Origin: Hydrogenimonas cancrithermarum
Lineage (GTDB): Bacteria; Campylobacterota; Campylobacteria; Campylobacterales; Hydrogenimonadaceae
DNA: 64,000 bases
NCBI RefSeq assembly: GCF_030296055.1
Contig: NZ_AP027370.1
Coordinates: 1,414,501 to 1,478,500 of the forward strand
Direction: 5' to 3'
In this document: one piece after another, positions 63,667-64,000 of the stretch
Position numbering within the stretch: position 1 is the first letter of the stretch
Layout of the letters: the number at the start of each line of letters is the position of its first letter
The notes under the pieces: model-generated
Seen by the model: the letters and a program-made list of their open reading frames with translations, nothing else
The model's database searches: none
Told to the model about the DNA's origin: nothing
Made by a program: the position numbers and the translations under genes

Positions 63667-63743
63667 GCGCCCATAGCTCAGCTGGATAGAGCAACGGCCT
63701 TCTAAGCCGTAGGCCTCAGGTTCGAATCCTGATGGGCGTACCA
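63667..63743 (+). tRNA. tRNA-Arg (anticodon TCT)
   Basis: Acceptor GCGCCCA/TGGGCGT (G-T first pair), anticodon loop CTTCTAA, T-arm AGGTTCGAATCC, A73, encoded CCA. Confidence 0.95.
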
Positions 63744-63757
63744 CTTTATTTGACTTC

Positions 63758-63842
63758 GCGGACGTGGTGGAATTGGTAGACACGCCAGACTTAGGATCTG
63801 GTGCCGAAAGGTGTGGAGGTTCAAGTCCTCTCGTCCGCACCA
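63758..63842 (+). tRNA. tRNA-Leu (anticodon TAG)
   Basis: Class II tRNA; acceptor GCGGACG/CGTCCGC, anticodon loop CTTAGGA, variable arm TGCCGAAAGGTG, encoded CCA. It is the last gene of the cluster and a common integration target, but no duplicated att sequence can be seen within the window. Confidence 0.95.
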
Positions 63843-63945
63843 CTTCAAACCCCTAAATAACGAACTCTCAAACCCCTAACCTCAAATTTGTGCAAGTTTT
63901 TGTGCACTTTCTCACCCGTTTTGATGTTGAGCGATTTGCGTATGT

Positions 63946-63999
63946 TTAAACGTGGTCTTTGAAAAAAGTCTCGATCGTGCGGAAATGGTTTTCAAACCC
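63946..63999 (-). CDS. possible 3' end of a minus-strand gene
   Basis: The last 54 bases, read on the minus strand, encode an open stretch ending FRTIETFFKDHV and a TAA stop at 63946. The 17 codons use the codons preferred in the window (GAA, AAC, TTC, ATC, AAA). The rest lies outside, so the gene's identity is unknown and the call is weak. The 100 bases between it and tRNA-Leu hold no clear feature. Confidence 0.35.
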   Translation of the reverse strand, partial: GFENHFRTIETFFKDHV

Positions 64000-64000
64000 A

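Noticed and set aside
63743-64000. Possible integrated element after tRNA-Leu
   Set aside because: tRNA-Leu is a common integration site, but no repeat of its 3' end and no integrase is visible in the 158 bases left in the window.

Overview
The window looks like a chromosomal segment of a Campylobacterota (epsilonproteobacterial) bacterium, probably a free-living vent or sulfidic-sediment type in the Hydrogenimonas/Sulfurimonas/Nitratifractor sphere. The reasons are the order rsmA–rnj–kdsD, an RNase J with a long Asn/Gln/Arg-Gly-rich N-terminal tail, a CetB-like PAS protein, a pgl-type protein N-glycosylation locus, and base composition near half G+C. Genus is inference; I could run no search. 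No prophage, insertion sequence, CRISPR array or conjugative element is visible.

Layout. 1–5.5 kb: the end of a type II NADH dehydrogenase-like flavoprotein, a PAS sensor and a CZB zinc-sensor protein, then yajQ, a rhodanese-like protein, a DUF309 protein, a SagB-type double nitroreductase and a membrane diguanylate cyclase. 5.5–12.7 kb, minus strand: tRNA-Pro, an HTH/coiled-coil protein, pcm, a nitrilase-family amidohydrolase, nrdB, nrdA and purB. 13–16.4 kb: an RluA-type pseudouridine synthase, then hisF, a nucleoside phosphorylase, rlmN and a 29-residue membrane peptide in one overlapping minus-strand chain. 16.5–24.7 kb: rsmA, rnj, kdsD, an RsuA/RluB-type synthase, yjbQ, rarA, pgeF and a DUF6544 protein. 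25–28.3 kb: the HtrA protease with a two-component system. 28.3–41.4 kb: mostly housekeeping genes (tRNAs, purM, speE, coaE, dapF, prfA, rpsT, glmM, lspA, thrS-infC-rpmI-rplT, a ComEA-like protein).

41.4–56.6 kb is the most interesting region: thirteen tightly packed plus-strand genes in a general N-glycosylation (pgl) layout. They run sugar epimerase, PglK flippase, eight sugar-modifying genes, PglB oligosaccharyltransferase, PglC, PglE, PglF. The outer framework matches Campylobacter jejuni pgl, but pglD is missing. The middle is replaced by glycosyltransferases of families 9, 2, 25, 4 and 2, plus a Stealth-type sugar-phosphate transferase, a LicD-family transferase and a TagD-type glycerol-3-phosphate cytidylyltransferase. 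The inference is a lipid-linked N-glycan carrying phosphodiester groups, probably phosphoglycerol and perhaps a sugar-1-phosphate, moved to periplasmic proteins by PglB. Three of the inner genes (44.1–46.1 kb) are visibly AT-richer than their neighbours.

56.6–64 kb: ilvD, a tRNA cluster (Gly, Leu, two Cys, two Ser) followed by SRP RNA, an SDR oxidoreductase, a small heat-shock protein, thiG, a degenerate GGDEF-like protein, an NSS-family sodium symporter and a second tRNA cluster (Pro, His, Arg, Arg, Leu). One of the two tRNA-Cys genes is structurally abnormal.

Three intergenic inverted-repeat elements (12.74, 21.75 and 24.85 kb) are not explained by any gene.
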